NCBI GenBank assembly: GCA_000507305.1 | Contig: DF239160.1 | Span: 8,271-72,270, forward strand | DNA from: Breviolum minutum Mf 1.05b.01 | Lineage: Eukaryota > Sar > Dinophyceae > Suessiales > Symbiodiniaceae | Reading direction: 5' to 3' | Length of the DNA stretch: 64,000 nucleotides | Part shown: one piece after another, positions 62,093-64,000 of the stretch | Layout of the letters: every line of letters begins with the position of its first letter | Numbering within the stretch: the first letter of the stretch is position 1 | The notes under the pieces: model-generated | Databases searched by the model: none | What the model was told of the DNA's origin: nothing | What the model saw: only the letters and a program-made list of their open reading frames with translations | Made by a program: the position numbers and the translations under genes

Positions 62093-62830
62093 CTGCGAAA
62101 AACACCTCGGGGAGTTGGGCCATTGGGTCTTTCTTGGCGGCTAGCTCCTTTTCTTGTGGGTGAAGTTACGGTAAAGAAACCCCATGTATTTCAAATTCCC
62201 ACTAAAATCAATGGGGCTAAAGGGTTTAGAAAGCGATGGCAACTTAAACATCACAACCATCACTTGTTTGCAAAGTAAATGCCTTCTAGTGCTAGAACCA
62301 TTTTATTCCTTCAACGACTATAAGTACTTGTGAGGGAACAACAATTCAAGCAGCCATATTTCTGAGGTCCAAAGCTCCCAAAACGAACTTTCGGTGAAAC
62401 CCATCCCGTTACACGACGTCGGATTTATATCCCAAAACGTCACTAAACTCCAGAGGGAGAAAGAACAAACAGCGTTCCGTCCAAGGAGATGACAGGCTTT
62501 TTCAGAGTGTTCCGAATGGATTTTTATGGCCTCGACTTGTTGGTCTGAAATCAATGACTTTTCCAACAATACATGGGAGACACACACACACAGCCATTTG
62601 GGGGACTAGGAATGCCACGCATCATGTCTCAAATTGTTGGATGTCACCAGGGGGTACTTGGGATCTAGTGCACATGTTCAGTGCATCCATATTCATTCAT
62701 CATCACTCCATGATGCTCCTTGACTCATCCAAAAGTTGAAACCTTAAAAAGTCTCGATGTCATTGTGAGCTCCAGAATAGTAGCTTCCCATCTCGTAGGG
62801 AGAAATACAACATACATCATACCTAGTCAC

Positions 62831-62992
62831 CTGGCAAATTTGCTCCTCAATCTCAGCATGTGAGTTTTGGTGGCCGGACCCCTGGGCTGCCGTTGGCCAG
62901 AATCTCTTTTTGACGTCGCATGAAACGGTCTGCCGGTCTCACGGCAAGTGAAGTGAAAGGGCATCCCTTTGCCACAGTGGTTCTGGCGCAGT
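62831..62992 (-). CDS. GC-rich exon-like island, frame unresolved
   Basis: Two incompatible minus-strand readings. One is a 33-codon exon, 62831-62929, beginning TVSCDVKKRFWP and ending NSHAEIEEQICQ before GTGACT. The other is a longer exon from a CATTGCAG| acceptor with CPFTSLAVRPADRFMRRQKE ending at GGG|GTCCGG. Taking both as exons would need a 13-nt intron, so only one can be right. Confidence 0.4.
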
Positions 62993-62999
62993 GGTATGC

Positions 63000-64000
63000 T
63001 GCAATGCCCAATGGTACGACTATGTGTGTGGTTCCATAAAGAAGGAGGTATGAAGCAATTTGTTTACGAGATGCTTGAAACACCGGTTCAAAAATAATTG
63101 AAAGGTGTATATATATATATATGCATACCAAAAAGCATTATATGCGTATATATACATAATAAGGAAAAGGAATCATTCTACGGCAGCTACCCGGGAATGT
63201 AAATTACCTTGCTTTAACAAGCTCGAAGACCTTGCCGGGTATTTCCTGGAGGGAGCTCCTGATATGACTTGACGTGACTACAGTCTAGAATCTGATCTGG
63301 GTCGATGAAATTAAGGGAGACATTCATTACCCATAGGAAGCATGTAAGATATATATATATATACCTACTAATTGGATCCATGTAAGATATATATTATATA
63401 CCTACTAATTGGATCCACACAAAATATATATATATATAAATATATGTATACACCTTCTAATTGACCATACAAATCAACCATTAATATAGGTAAATATACA
63501 ATCGTCCCATGAATCCTATGGGGCTGTAGATGTGCCACGGAGACCCCCCCTGTAGAACCAATGACGGATTTCTAACCAGGGAGGTACTTGGTTAGAAAAA
63601 AGAACAGGTACTGAGGAATGAGGAATGTTTAGTGTTGTCCGGCAAAACCATCAGAATTACATGGTGATTTCAAACAAGGGCATCATTCAATCAAAGATTA
63701 AATGGGACCTTACCAATGAACCCCTAAGTAAGTTACTAGAGCTATTAGATAGTCAGGTTTCGGGGTCCGTTCAGTGGGTCCTGTTGGTGATTCCTTGGAA
63801 TCATAGAATTCCCGCGAAAAAAACAGACAACAAACTTCTACATAACAATTCCATCTCTTTCAGGTTTTTTGGACAAGTCCCATGGAGGATAGGAGCTCGT
63901 TAGTTCACTAATCAGCACATGAGTGGAGGATCGGCAAATGTGATATGTGCGTTGTAGGGTACAACCCAGCTTAATTAATAATATGAATAGGAAACAAATA
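63000..64000. other. Right edge: AT microsatellites and a compound family 4 element
   Basis: TATATA tracts at 63106-63125, 63345-63365 and 63424-63450. A direct duplication of AGATATATA..CCTACTAATTGGATCCA lies inside the family 4 copy at 63325-63520. The plus-strand frame 63625-63903 is not supported. Confidence 0.6.

Overview
The window looks like nuclear DNA of a dinoflagellate, most likely Symbiodiniaceae or a close relative. The reasons are: one recognisable gene cut into very short exons (14 to 136 nt) by introns of 0.26 to 3.8 kb; 5' splice sites that are a mixture of GT, GC and one GA; 3' splice sites that are mostly AG followed by G; nearly all exon-like segments on one strand; and many small palindromic repeats. 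No bacterial operon, rRNA, tRNA, CRISPR or phage feature was seen. Genus is inference; no search was possible.

Left third (about 0.67-24.2 kb, minus strand): a gene for a purple/tartrate-resistant acid phosphatase-like metallophosphoesterase. Thirteen exons (668-18165) join in phase and carry the family motifs in order: GDWG, GDNFYW, GNHDW, WDQQIAYTW, MIDSN, DPEHNICG, STHF..GH and GLDLLITG. The last metal-binding motif (GH.H) and the 3' end lie beyond the left edge. Two Ala/Pro-rich exons at 20.1 and 24.1 kb may be its N-terminal part.

Middle (26.5-49.3 kb, minus strand): groups of splice-flanked open segments whose phases mostly agree and which I read as 3' parts of unrecognised genes. Candidate stops are at 26478, 35476, 40870, 45036 and 46363. 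This would fit head-to-tail genes on one strand, as is usual in dinoflagellates. These are weaker than the phosphatase, because equally good-looking chains occur by chance inside its introns.

Right third (50-64 kb): isolated candidate exons, mostly minus strand. The best is an acidic exon at 58242-58327 ending in CALNALQ. One plus-strand ORF (52329-52844) and one plus-strand exon candidate (61140-61214) are exceptions.

Introns and spacers are filled with at least nine families of short inverted-repeat elements of MITE type (about 80-160 bp, 2-12 copies each), one nested insertion with an 8-bp duplication, a three-copy hairpin minisatellite, and triplet/hexanucleotide arrays. The repeat termini contain splice-like GTGAGC or TTTCAG|GG.
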